This document shows, in pieces, positions 50,529 through 59,125 of a DNA stretch of 64,000 bases (the stretch's first letter is position 1; each line of letters opens with the position of its first letter). Source of the DNA: DASPKM01 sp963817075 (GTDB lineage: Bacteria > Bacteroidota > Bacteroidia > Chitinophagales > Chitinophagaceae); assembly GCA_963817075.1 (NCBI GenBank), contig CAWFMT010000007.1, positions 1-64,000 of the forward strand. Reading direction: 5' to 3'. Under the pieces are notes generated by a model that did not search any database, was not told the origin of the DNA, and saw only the letters and a list, made by a program, of their open reading frames with translations. A program made the translations under genes and the position numbers.

Positions 50529-51884
50529 ATGGAAAACAACTCACGGAGAGACTTTGTAAGGCAGGCCTCACTACTTGCCGGTGGCGCATTGATTCTGCCG
50601 AATCTTGGAAGATCAAATTATTTTTCTGGATCCGATGACACCATTAAAGTAGCCGTGGTTGGATGCGGCGGAAGAGGAACTGGAGCTGCTATACAGGCAC
50701 TATTGTCCAGGCAAAATGTAAAACTGGTTGCAATGGCCGATGCATTTAAAGATCGGGTGGACAACTGCTACACCAGGTTGATGGCTGTTAATAAAGATGA
50801 TCCTTCCAAAACTGTGAAGGATAGAGTGGATGTACCAGAGGAGAGAAAATTCACTGGCTTCGATGCTTATAAGAAAGCAATTCCGTTTGCCGATGTGGTG
50901 ATCCTGGCATCACCTCCCGGCTTCAGGCCAATCCATTTCGAGGAATGCATTGCACAGGGAAAGCATGTATTCATGGAGAAGCCAGTAGCTACTGATCCGG
51001 CAGGTGTAAAAAAAGTTTTGGAAACAGCTCTCATTGCGCGCGAGAAGAAACTAAATGTTGTGGTTGGACTGCAAAGGCATTATCAGGATTCCTACCGTGA
51101 ATTATTCAAAAGGAAAAATCTCATAGGAGATATTACTTCAGCCCAGGCATGGTGGAACAACGATGGCGTATGGGTCAAAAAACGTCAGTACAATCAAACA
51201 GAAATGGAATACCAGATGAGAAACTGGTATTATTTCGTCTGGCTTTGTGGCGATCATATCACAGAGCAACATATACATAATCTTGATGTAATAAATTGGT
51301 TCAAGGGCGGATACCCGGTCAAAGCCCAGGGCATGGGAGGAAGAGAGGTAAGAAAAGGAAAAGATCATGGAGAGATCTTCGATCACCATTTTGTTGAATT
51401 TCATTATGCGGATGGAACTGTACTGAACAGTCAATGCCGGCATGTCCCAAAAACAATGAGCAAGGTTGATGAGTTATTGATTGGAACTAAGGGGAGAATT
51501 TATTGTGGCGATGGAAGGATCGATGACCTGAAAGGCAAAGTACTTTATCAATTCCCTAATATTGAACAGGAGCGAAATCCATATCAAACAGAACACGATG
51601 AACTATTTGCAGCCATATCAAAAGGAGAATACAAATATTCAGATGCGGAAAATGGTGCTTATAGTACAATGACATCAATTCTCGGTAGAATGGCTACTTA
51701 TACCGGACAGGTTATTGAGTGGGAAAAAGCATTGAATTCTGGTATTAATCTGCAACCGAAGGCCTACGATTGGAATTCACCACCACCGGTCTTACCAAAT
51801 GAAGATGGGATTTATGCATGTGCTATTCCTGGAGTTACTAAGTATTCATTTCTTGAAGCTCCACCTGCAAATGTTTCGAAATAA
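50529..51884 (+). CDS. Gfo/Idh/MocA family oxidoreductase, Tat-exported
   Basis: 451 residues. NNSRRDFVRQASLLAGGAL is a Tat signal. The Rossmann domain has VAVVGCGGRGTGAAIQAL, VILASPPGFRP and HVFMEKPVATD with the EKP catalytic Lys, then WLCGDHITEQHIHNLDVINW. Periplasmic members of this family act on sugars or polyol glycans with a tightly bound NAD(P). It is 38 bp after the SUMF1-like gene, so the two (with apbE) may form one envelope-redox operon. Confidence 0.9.
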   Translation: MENNSRRDFVRQASLLAGGALILPNLGRSNYFSGSDDTIKVAVVGCGGRGTGAAIQALLSRQNVKLVAMADAFKDRVDNCYTRLMAVNKDDPSKTVKDRVDVPEERKFTGFDAYKKAIPFADVVILASPPGFRPIHFEECIAQGKHVFMEKPVATDPAGVKKVLETALIAREKKLNVVVGLQRHYQDSYRELFKRKNLIGDITSAQAWWNNDGVWVKKRQYNQTEMEYQMRNWYYFVWLCGDHITEQHIHNLDVINWFKGGYPVKAQGMGGREVRKGKDHGEIFDHHFVEFHYADGTVLNSQCRHVPKTMSKVDELLIGTKGRIYCGDGRIDDLKGKVLYQFPNIEQERNPYQTEHDELFAAISKGEYKYSDAENGAYSTMTSILGRMATYTGQVIEWEKALNSGINLQPKAYDWNSPPPVLPNEDGIYACAIPGVTKYSFLEAPPANVSK

Positions 51885-51893
51885 TTTTTTGCT

Positions 51894-52352
51894 ATGAAAT
51901 TCAGAGAGGCCACCGTTGCTGATATTGCGGAACTCCACAGGATCAGAATGTCTGTAAAAGAAAATGTTCTTAGAACTGCTTCCCTCGTGAAGAATGAGGA
52001 TTATGTCAATTACCTAACTGAACATGGAAAGGGCTGGTTGTGTGAAATAGATCAAATCATTACTGGATTTGCAATTGTAGATACTAATGATAAGAATATC
52101 TGGGCGCTGTTTGTGGAACCGGAATATGAAAACAAAGGAATTGGCACCACATTACACGATATCATGCTTGAATGGTTTTTCAATCAGAGTACTGAAACCT
52201 TGTGGTTAGGAACAGCTCCCGAAACAAAAGCTGAAAGTTTCTACAGAATGAAAGGATGGATCGAAACTGATAGAAGGCCAAACGGTGAGATCAAGTTCGA
52301 AATGTCACATCAGCAATGGGAAAAAACAAGGAAAGTGCAGGAACAGAACTAA
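51894..52352 (+). CDS. GNAT family N-acetyltransferase
   Basis: 152 residues of the GNAT fold: MKFREATVADIAELHRIR, IWALFVEPEYENKGIGTTLH (acetyl-CoA loop with the Q/RxxGxG-type pattern NKGIGT), and LWLGTAPETKAESFYRMKGW. The substrate is unknown. It starts 9 bp after the Gfo/Idh/MocA stop. Confidence 0.9.
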   Translation: MKFREATVADIAELHRIRMSVKENVLRTASLVKNEDYVNYLTEHGKGWLCEIDQIITGFAIVDTNDKNIWALFVEPEYENKGIGTTLHDIMLEWFFNQSTETLWLGTAPETKAESFYRMKGWIETDRRPNGEIKFEMSHQQWEKTRKVQEQN

Positions 52353-52399
52353 GTCATTTCAGATTTCTGATTTAATCGATTTTGAGATTTGTTTCTTTC

Positions 52400-52429
52400 T
52401 GACATCTGACCTCAGACTTCGGACTTCTA
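52400..52429. repeat. 7-nt-phased TGACCTCAGACTTCGGA repeat
   Basis: CTGACATCTGACCTCAGACT, then TCGGACTTCT. Same family as 13523 and 15078. Followed by ACCGCGGTTAAAAAA, a fragment of the right arm of the palindromic element, just before the GNAT start at 52454. Confidence 0.65.
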
Positions 52430-52453
52430 TACCGCGGTTAAAAAATATTCGGC

Positions 52454-52978
52454 ATGAATAAATTCAGCTTCACCCCCTTTCCAAAATTACAATCCAAACA
52501 ATTCGACCTTCGCCAGCTTCGGCCAACCGATGCAGATGAAATTTATTTGCTTCGAACCGATGATGAGGTCAATAGATATCTGGTCCGACGAAGATCAGAA
52601 TCCGTTGAGGACGCGAGACAATTTATCAATAAGATAAATACTGGAATAGAAGCCAACGAATCTATTCTCTGGGCAATTACACATCGAAATCAAGACGCAA
52701 TTGTTGGAACAATCTGCCTTTGGAATTTATCTTCAAAAAAAAATTCCGGCGAGATCGGCTATGAACTTCTCCCTCAACATCACGGAAAAGGCATTATGCA
52801 GGAAGTAATTCCGGTTATTATCAATTATGGATTTGAGGTCATGAAGTTGGATAGCATCCTTGCAGAGTTAAGCCCGTTGAATCTGAAATCTGTTGGCTTA
52901 TTGCTTCGAAATAATTTCAACCAAATCGATCCTGAAGGACAAATTGACGACTCAGTTGTGTATGTACTCCATAGATAG
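52454..52978 (+). CDS. RimJ/RimL-type GNAT acetyltransferase
   Basis: 174 residues. FDLRQLRPTDADEIYLLRTD at the N-terminus, IVGTICLWNLS, GEIGYELLPQHHGKGIMQEV with the acetyl-CoA loop HHGKGIM, and AELSPLNLKSVGLLLRNNF are the Acetyltransf_3 signatures. It may acetylate a ribosomal protein or a small amine; the sequence does not tell. Separated from the other GNAT gene by a repeat-rich 101 bp. Confidence 0.9.
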   Translation: MNKFSFTPFPKLQSKQFDLRQLRPTDADEIYLLRTDDEVNRYLVRRRSESVEDARQFINKINTGIEANESILWAITHRNQDAIVGTICLWNLSSKKNSGEIGYELLPQHHGKGIMQEVIPVIINYGFEVMKLDSILAELSPLNLKSVGLLLRNNFNQIDPEGQIDDSVVYVLHR

Positions 52979-52988
52979 AGTGAAGGAA

Positions 52989-53067
52989 TTTAACCGCCAG
53001 GAAACAAGACGCAAGGTTTCGCAAAGATCCTTGCGCAACTTAGCGCCATGGCACCTTTGCGGTTAAA
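52989..53067. repeat. dispersed palindromic element, full copy 4 (79 bp)
   Basis: Begins TTTAACCGCCAGGAAACAAG and ends GGCACCTTTGCGGTTAAA. It starts 11 bp after the GNAT stop and ends 4 bp before the thiolase stop, so it fills the entire gap between convergent genes and may act as a bidirectional terminator. Confidence 0.88.
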
Positions 53068-53070
53068 CTC

Positions 53071-54249
53071 TTAATTTAAATTTTCAATGATTCCCGCAAT
53101 TCCCTGACCACCTCCAACACAAGCAGTCACGATACCATACTTTTTATTAAGCCTCTTCATGTCGTGCGTGATCTGGATAGTCAATTTACAACCTGTGCAA
53201 CCAAGTGGATGGCCCAGGGCTATAGCGCCTCCATTTATATTGACGATCTCAGGATTGACTTCCAATTTCCTGATAACAGCGAGAGCCTGAGATGCAAATG
53301 CCTCATTCAATTCAACAAGATCAATCTGACCCAGGGTCATATTTGCCTGTCTTAAGACTTTTGGAACAGCTTCAACGGGACCTATTCCCATAATTCTGGG
53401 ATGGACTCCTGCAGAAGCACATGCCACAAGTCGTGCAATAGGTTTTAGTCCTAATTGATTTACCATCTTCTCACCCATCACAATCACAAAGGCAGCGCCA
53501 TCACTGGTTTGAGATGAATTACCAGCAGTAACAGTTCCGCCTGCAGCAAAAGCGGGTTTCAATTTTGCCAACACTTCAATACTGGTATCCTGGCGAGGGC
53601 CCTCATCAACTTCAACAACAATATTCTTTATTTGCTTCTTGCCATTCTCACCAACAAATACTTCTTCAACCGAAACAGGCAAAATACCATTCTTGAAATA
53701 TCCATTCTTAATGGCATTGATAGCCTTCATATGTGAATCGTATGAGAACTTATCCTGATCTTCTCTTGAAACCTCATATTCCTTTGCAACTGCTTCTGCA
53801 GTCAAACCCATACTCAGATAATAATCCGGCTCATCCTTGGCAATTGAATATGCAGGAACTGTTTTCCATCCTGCTGTAGGCACAAGACTCATACTCTCAG
53901 TTCCACCAGCGATGATGCAATCTGCAAGGCCAGATCTGATCTTGGCAGATGCAATCGCGATTGTCTCCAACCCGCTTGCACAATACCGGTTCACAACCAT
54001 TCCCGGAGCATGAAATCCAACTGCCCGAGCAGAAATTATGCGCCCAACCTGGAGACCTTGCTCGGCTTCGGGAACTGCATTACCTACAATCACATCATCT
54101 ATTTGTAATGGATCAAGTTGAGGAACTGAAGCCAAAAGACCTTTTATGACATCAACTGCGAGATCATCCGGACGGTAAAACCTGAAGCCGCCCCTCTTGG
54201 CCTTTCCAACTGCTGAACGAAATCCAGCAACGATATATGCTTCCTGCAT
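53071..54249 (-). CDS. fadA: acetyl-CoA C-acyltransferase (thiolase)
   Basis: 392 residues. The nucleophile is Cys90 in VVNRYCASGLET, the second active-site motif is NGGAIALGHPLGCTG, and Cys377 in CVGGGQG is the general base. EAFASQALAV is the NEAFA block. It degrades 3-ketoacyl-CoA in beta-oxidation, or makes acetoacetyl-CoA. No fadB/fadE partner is adjacent in the window, so the fadA symbol is a best guess. Confidence 0.9.
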   Translation of the reverse strand: MQEAYIVAGFRSAVGKAKRGGFRFYRPDDLAVDVIKGLLASVPQLDPLQIDDVIVGNAVPEAEQGLQVGRIISARAVGFHAPGMVVNRYCASGLETIAIASAKIRSGLADCIIAGGTESMSLVPTAGWKTVPAYSIAKDEPDYYLSMGLTAEAVAKEYEVSREDQDKFSYDSHMKAINAIKNGYFKNGILPVSVEEVFVGENGKKQIKNIVVEVDEGPRQDTSIEVLAKLKPAFAAGGTVTAGNSSQTSDGAAFVIVMGEKMVNQLGLKPIARLVACASAGVHPRIMGIGPVEAVPKVLRQANMTLGQIDLVELNEAFASQALAVIRKLEVNPEIVNINGGAIALGHPLGCTGCKLTIQITHDMKRLNKKYGIVTACVGGGQGIAGIIENLN

Positions 54250-54409
54250 GATTATTGTTTATGTGGTGAATCAAGATCTAAATCGTCACCCTTTTCATAA
54301 AGTCAATGACTAAAAACTTAAAGGTTGTTTATGCAACTTAAGTCAAAGTTACTTCTTGGACTGCGTTGGTCCAACAATATGTTTTAAAGGTTCTGTTATC
54401 TTCGTCACG

Positions 54410-55438
54410 ATGTACAAAGCAATCCGAAAGTTATTTTTTCTGATATCTCCGGAAGAGGCGCATCACCTTGCCATGACTGGTCTTAAACTGCTGCAAGCCA
54501 TTGGACTGGTAAGGTATAAAATAAAAGATCCTTCTCTCCAAACCAGGGTCTTGGGACTTAAATTCAGAAATCCAATTGGACTGGGTGCTGGCTTTGACAA
54601 AAATGCGATCTACCTGGAAGAAATTGAAAGATTGGGGTTCGGATTTGTAGAGATCGGCACGGTAACTCCTGTTGCACAGGATGGAAATGAAAAACCCCGG
54701 CTTTTCAGATTACCGCTTGATCAGGCACTGATCAACCGAATGGGCTTTAATAATGATGGAGTGAAAATAATTGCAGAAAGAGTTGCTGCCTGGAGAATGA
54801 AAAATCCTGGGTCTAAACTTATCGTCGGAGGAAATATCGGAAAGAATAAATCAACTCCTAATGAAGAAGCCTGGCGTGATTATGAAAATTGCTTTAAAGC
54901 ACTTCATCCATATGTTGATTATTTCACAGTGAATGTAAGTTCTCCCAACACTCCCGGTCTTAGAGAACTGCAGGAAAAAGAACCACTGAGAAAAATTCTC
55001 AGGCATCTTCAAATGATCAACAATGCCAAGTCAGTGGCGAGACCGATCCTGCTAAAAATTTCACCTGATCTTTCGAATGAGCAATTAGATGATGTGATTG
55101 ATCTGGCGCTTGAGATTAAACTGGATGGAATAGTTGCTACCAATACCACAACGGCGAGATATGGTTTAGTGACCCCAAATGATCAAATACAAAAAATTGG
55201 GATGGGAGGATTAAGTGGAAAGCCACTGCAGAAGCATTCTACAGAAGTTGTAAATTATATAGAAAGGAAAGCCAATGGCTCGATACCTATAATTGCATCC
55301 GGTGGAATTTTTACAAGTGAAGATCTGCATGAAAAACTAAAGGCTGGTGCCAGTCTTGTCCAGGTATGGACTGGATTTATTTACGAGGGACCGGCAATTG
55401 TCAAGAAAATGCTTAAGACTGGGAAATCTATAAACTAA
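54410..55438 (+). CDS. pyrD: dihydroorotate dehydrogenase (quinone), class 2
   Basis: 342 residues from ATG 54410; an upstream ATG at 54356 adds non-conserved residues. The N-terminal helix ISPEEAHHLAMTGLKLL is the class 2 membrane-association element. NPIGLGAGFDKNA, FVEIGTVTP, NRMGFNN, VNVSSPNTPGL with the catalytic Ser, and IPIIASGGIF are all present. It oxidises dihydroorotate and passes electrons to menaquinone. A TATCTTCG -7-like box lies at 54397-54404. It overlaps the next gene convergently by 4 bp. Confidence 0.95.
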   Translation: MYKAIRKLFFLISPEEAHHLAMTGLKLLQAIGLVRYKIKDPSLQTRVLGLKFRNPIGLGAGFDKNAIYLEEIERLGFGFVEIGTVTPVAQDGNEKPRLFRLPLDQALINRMGFNNDGVKIIAERVAAWRMKNPGSKLIVGGNIGKNKSTPNEEAWRDYENCFKALHPYVDYFTVNVSSPNTPGLRELQEKEPLRKILRHLQMINNAKSVARPILLKISPDLSNEQLDDVIDLALEIKLDGIVATNTTTARYGLVTPNDQIQKIGMGGLSGKPLQKHSTEVVNYIERKANGSIPIIASGGIFTSEDLHEKLKAGASLVQVWTGFIYEGPAIVKKMLKTGKSIN

Positions 55439-55989
55439 AGTCTCATTCCTACAAAGACTCCGGCAAACCAAACATGGTCATATGCTTTGAACAAAGAAAG
55501 TCTGCCTCCAAGAGACAAATTTGAACCCTGAACAAAATACTCGTATTCTCCCGTAAGTGATACCCCTGAGGCTCTTCCTTTAGTATCCCTGATAGGCCAG
55601 GTTGTAGAAGTTTGTGTTCCCTGATGAGCAATTACAGGATAGCTTCTTCTGATATTATAGAACGAGAATGTATAACCTGCGCCGATCCTTATCTCATTGA
55701 ATTCATTGACAACAGGCAGATAGTATAGATTGAAATCCAAGGCAGCTGAATGTGTGTATTCCCTGACTTCCTGTGTTCTTGGGAAGCCTGAGAGATTGGC
55801 TAATTTCAATCCAATTCCTCCCTGAAGCCTTTCAACAAATGGTTTTGATACCTCCACGAATGCTGAATAACCCTGAAGACCAGGAAAATCTTTCGCAAAT
55901 CCGGCACCAACCTTAAATATTGCATTATACTCCTGAGCAAATAGAAATGAGGGGCCAGCTAACATCAGCAGAAAAAGTATTTTTTTCAT
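55435..55989 (-). CDS. hypothetical outer-membrane beta-barrel protein
   Basis: 184 residues. The signal peptide is MKKILFLLMLAGPSFLFAQ. The mature chain has alternating strands and turns (SAALDFNLYYLPVV, RIGAGYTFSFYNI, GVSLTGEYEYFVQGSNLSLG) and ends in a barrel-type strand AGVFVGMRL. Similar to small opacity/OmpW-like Bacteroidota barrels without a known function. Its stop codon overlaps the pyrD stop. Confidence 0.75.
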   Translation of the reverse strand: MKKILFLLMLAGPSFLFAQEYNAIFKVGAGFAKDFPGLQGYSAFVEVSKPFVERLQGGIGLKLANLSGFPRTQEVREYTHSAALDFNLYYLPVVNEFNEIRIGAGYTFSFYNIRRSYPVIAHQGTQTSTTWPIRDTKGRASGVSLTGEYEYFVQGSNLSLGGRLSLFKAYDHVWFAGVFVGMRL

Positions 55990-56138
55990 AATCTACGGCT
56001 TCAATAGGTCAGATATGGGTAATAAGAACAGTTGTAATGAGTAGAATTGAATTGATCAGTAAAACATTTCCGTATTAACTGAAAATGAGGCCAAAAATTG
56101 TGTACAGAATGACTGAACCTTGAGAGTCCTTAATCTTT

Positions 56139-56146
56139 TACTTTTG
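56139..56146 (+). promoter_or_regulatory. -7 promoter element TACTTTTG before terC
   Basis: An exact TAnnTTTG match 18 bp before the start codon at 56164. A TTG lies upstream at 56120, but with a 16-bp spacer that is shorter than the consensus 19, so the -33 element is uncertain. Confidence 0.5.
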
Positions 56147-56163
56147 CGAACTAAATCAATTGA

Positions 56164-56955
56164 ATGCAGGAGCTTTTAACGGTCGATAGTCTCATCAGCT
56201 TTTTGGTCCTCGTTGTTCTTGAGATCGTACTTGGGATTGACAATGTAATCTTCGTCAGCCTGATTACAAACAGACTTCCAGAGAAAGAGGAAAAAAAGGC
56301 AAGAAGAGCCTGGATGATCATGGGTATAATCATGCGAAGTTTACTTCTGCTTGGTTTAAGTTGGTTGCTCGCTCAGAAGGGAAACTATCTCTTTTCAATA
56401 GCCGGAAAAGGATTTGATCTGGCTAGTCTGGTAATGCTGGCAGGAGGTGCATTTCTTATCTATAAATCTGTCCACGAAATCCACCAGAAGCTTGAGGGAG
56501 AAGACATCCATGAAAAAACGAAGGCAAGAAAAAGACTAAGCTTCCAACAGGCAATTGTTCAAATACTGATCATCGATATGGTTTTTTCTTTCGACAGTAT
56601 AATAACTGCAGGAGGAACTGCCAAACATGTCGAGATCATGATTGGAGCGGTCCTGATTGCAATGTTTGTGATGTTCAGATTCAGTCCCGCAATCTCACGG
56701 TTCATTCATAAACACCCGACATTCAAAATGCTGGCCTTATCATTCCTGGTAATGATTGGATTAAGTTTGATCATTGAAGGCTGGAATTCCGAGCAAGCTC
56801 ACGAACTCCATCTCAAGAATTATATCTATTTCGGAATGGCATTTTCATTTATTGTTGAGATCCTGAATATGACCGCCAGGAAGAAGGCAGCAACCAAGGT
56901 GGTTGAATTAAACGAGCCGACGCTGGAGGATGAACCAATTGAACTGAAGAAATAG
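56164..56955 (+). CDS. TerC family integral membrane protein
   Basis: 263 residues with seven to eight helices. VVLEIVLGIDNVIFVSLI and QILIIDMVFSFDSIITAGG hold the paired intramembrane acidic residues typical of TerC/Alx proteins, which export Mn2+ or support metalation of secreted proteins. No yybP-ykoY manganese riboswitch is visible in the 170 bp upstream. It ends 2 bp before the stop of the convergent rsmE gene. Confidence 0.93.
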   Translation: MQELLTVDSLISFLVLVVLEIVLGIDNVIFVSLITNRLPEKEEKKARRAWMIMGIIMRSLLLLGLSWLLAQKGNYLFSIAGKGFDLASLVMLAGGAFLIYKSVHEIHQKLEGEDIHEKTKARKRLSFQQAIVQILIIDMVFSFDSIITAGGTAKHVEIMIGAVLIAMFVMFRFSPAISRFIHKHPTFKMLALSFLVMIGLSLIIEGWNSEQAHELHLKNYIYFGMAFSFIVEILNMTARKKAATKVVELNEPTLEDEPIELKK

Positions 56956-56957
56956 TA

Positions 56958-57668
56958 TCAAGTTTCTTTCCTGAAAGGAAGTTTCAAAAGTGTTGCTGCA
57001 ACTACTCCTGCAGTTTCAGTTCGTAATCTTGTATTGCCAAGTGTTACCGGAACGAAGCTGCTCTTGAGCGCATTGTCAATTTCTGCCTGGGTAAAATCTC
57101 CTTCCGGTCCAATCAGGATAATAGCATCCGAGCTGTCCATGAAATTTGCAATATCTTTTTTTTGTCCTTCAAGACAATGAGCAATCAATTTTTTCGAGGG
57201 CACATCAGCGGAAACAATTTTCTCAAATGAAATCGGTTCTTCAAGATTTGGCAACCATGCCTGATTACTCTGAAGCATTGCACTGACCAGGATGCTTTTC
57301 ATTCTTTCAGTCCTGAAATGCTGTCTTTCCGTTCTTTCGCAATGCATAGGAATTATGTTCGTGACCCCGATTTCAGTAACCTTTTCCAAAAACCATTCAA
57401 ATCTGTTATTGTTCTTGATCAAGGAAATACCGATAGAAATTTGGGGACCTTCTCTTTCGGTGAATTGCTTTGAGTGGATTTCGGCTTTCACTTTTTTCTT
57501 GTGATCATCAACAATTGTAGTGGTAAAAATATTTCCAAGACCATCTGTGAGCTGTAGAGAATCATTCTTTTTCATTCTTAATACCTGCACAATATGCCTG
57601 GATGTGTCTTCATCTAAAATAATCTCTGGGGTTTGCTGGTTGATATTCTCTGAATAGAACAATGCCAT
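56958..57668 (-). CDS. rsmE: 16S rRNA (uracil-1498-N3)-methyltransferase RsmE
   Basis: 236 residues. An N-terminal PUA-like domain (SRHIVQVLRMKKND) precedes a SPOUT/trefoil-knot methyltransferase: LIGPEGDFTQAEID and TLGNTRLRTETAG are the knot motifs. EKVTEIGVTNIIP is also family-specific. The enzyme modifies U1498 in the decoding centre. Intact and of normal length. Confidence 0.94.
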   Translation of the reverse strand: MALFYSENINQQTPEIILDEDTSRHIVQVLRMKKNDSLQLTDGLGNIFTTTIVDDHKKKVKAEIHSKQFTEREGPQISIGISLIKNNNRFEWFLEKVTEIGVTNIIPMHCERTERQHFRTERMKSILVSAMLQSNQAWLPNLEEPISFEKIVSADVPSKKLIAHCLEGQKKDIANFMDSSDAIILIGPEGDFTQAEIDNALKSSFVPVTLGNTRLRTETAGVVAATLLKLPFRKET

Positions 57669-57788
57669 TAAAACAATTTGAAAATGTGATAATTTGAAAA
57701 TTAACCAGGAAAAATCAATTTAGTCTCAACGAACTCACTACTTCCTCATTTTCAAATTCTCAAATTCGTCTGGCCTTATCCACACTGT

Positions 57789-59120
57789 TTGCACAGCACC
57801 CTTTTCGCGTTGGTGGTTTGGGTAAATTTGAGAACCTTCACTCAATTCCTCAAACGTACCGATGTGATTATCTCTGGCAAATCAAAAATATTCGATTCCA
57901 ATGGCAAAAATCACCTGCCAGACCTGAGCAATGTTGTAGTAAAAGATCTTCGCGAGTATGGAGTTGAACAGGCTGGGACATACAAGGGTGGTGTTGAAGC
58001 ATACAAAGGCATGCTAGGCAAGATCCGGTCAGGATCTATTCTTAGCGAGCAGGATGCTATTGGATTAATGCCTAAAACTGAAGAAACTAAAAAGAGAATA
58101 CAGAAACAGATCGATGCTTTGCTTGAGAAATATTATGAATTGAAAAGCAAAGCGGATGAAATACATAACAGCAGGGATATTTCAAAGGGACTTGTTCCAC
58201 TTAAACAGTCAGAAATCAACCTGCTCAAGAACCAGCTGGATGAAATCGAAAACACAAGACCCTCGATTCATCAATCAAAGTTCAACACATTTAGCTGGGG
58301 CACTTACGCCTTTTTATTCTTTCTCCTGCTCGCCCTTTCATTTTATTTGCTTTACTTCTACATGAGTGTAGCTGACTTCGCGCTAAATGGTGTGAATGCA
58401 CTTCTGCTATTTCAGGAAGGACAATTAAATATTCAACTGCTGCCCAACCTCAGGCGTTTGATCTACCTGATCATTAACTATCCTCCTTTGATAGTTTTTC
58501 CTACGATCTTTTTTGCATTGGGTACGGCCATTCATCTTTTCTCAGAAAAAGGTATCCGATTCAAGAATGTAGTTATTGGATTGCTATTGCTTGTATTTGT
58601 CGGTGATGTACTGCTGGCCTTCCAGGTTCATTCAGCAGTAAATGAAATTCTTATCAAAGCCAACCGGGAAGAGTTTAAGTCGTTGATCGTTCCCTTTTAC
58701 GCAGATACCCGTTTTTATCTCGTACTCTTCCTGGGCTTTGGTGTTTTCGCGATCTGGAGTGCAGTTTATTACTTACTTCAAATGGAATGGGCAAAGCGAA
58801 ATCAGATGAGAATGCGCTATAAGCGCATTACAAGGCTGCAGGATGAAATGCTTGAATTGGAACAAAAGAGAATGTTTTTTGAAACCGAGATCCAGCATAT
58901 TTCTAAAAAGATCGAGAACCTGAGTAAAGAAAAGGATAGAATGGTTCTGCCAGTTGATAATATTGAAAAGAACATTATTTATTTCCGCGACGGATGGAGT
59001 GGATACTTATCTACTCTCTATGGAAGAGACAGGGGCGACGAATTAATCCGGATCATCAATGAAGCAACAGAGGCTTACATTAAGGACCTGAAGGAGTTTC
59101 AGGAATCATATTTCAAATAA
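57789..59120 (+). CDS. hypothetical four-helix coiled-coil membrane protein (envelope cluster gene 1)
   Basis: Up to 443 residues. The frame opens at a TTG (57789); another TTG at 57828 (MRTFTQFLKRTD) is at least as likely, and there is no ATG near. Residues about 100-170 are charged helices (TKKRIQKQIDALLEKYYELK). Four hydrophobic helices follow near 185-215, 235-260, 268-290 and 312-340, then a long coiled coil (TRLQDEMLELEQKRMFFETE) and a conserved-looking tail YFRDGWSGYLSTLYGRDRG. I do not recognise the family. It lacks MotA/ExbB signatures. The next gene starts 5 bp downstream, implying one complex. Confidence 0.75.
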   Translation: MHSTLFALVVWVNLRTFTQFLKRTDVIISGKSKIFDSNGKNHLPDLSNVVVKDLREYGVEQAGTYKGGVEAYKGMLGKIRSGSILSEQDAIGLMPKTEETKKRIQKQIDALLEKYYELKSKADEIHNSRDISKGLVPLKQSEINLLKNQLDEIENTRPSIHQSKFNTFSWGTYAFLFFLLLALSFYLLYFYMSVADFALNGVNALLLFQEGQLNIQLLPNLRRLIYLIINYPPLIVFPTIFFALGTAIHLFSEKGIRFKNVVIGLLLLVFVGDVLLAFQVHSAVNEILIKANREEFKSLIVPFYADTRFYLVLFLGFGVFAIWSAVYYLLQMEWAKRNQMRMRYKRITRLQDEMLELEQKRMFFETEIQHISKKIENLSKEKDRMVLPVDNIEKNIIYFRDGWSGYLSTLYGRDRGDELIRIINEATEAYIKDLKEFQESYFK

Positions 59121-59125
59121 TTGGT

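Noticed and set aside
55990..56163. manganese riboswitch (yybP-ykoY) before terC
   Set aside because: The conserved GGGGAGUA-type loops are not found; only a -7 promoter box is visible.
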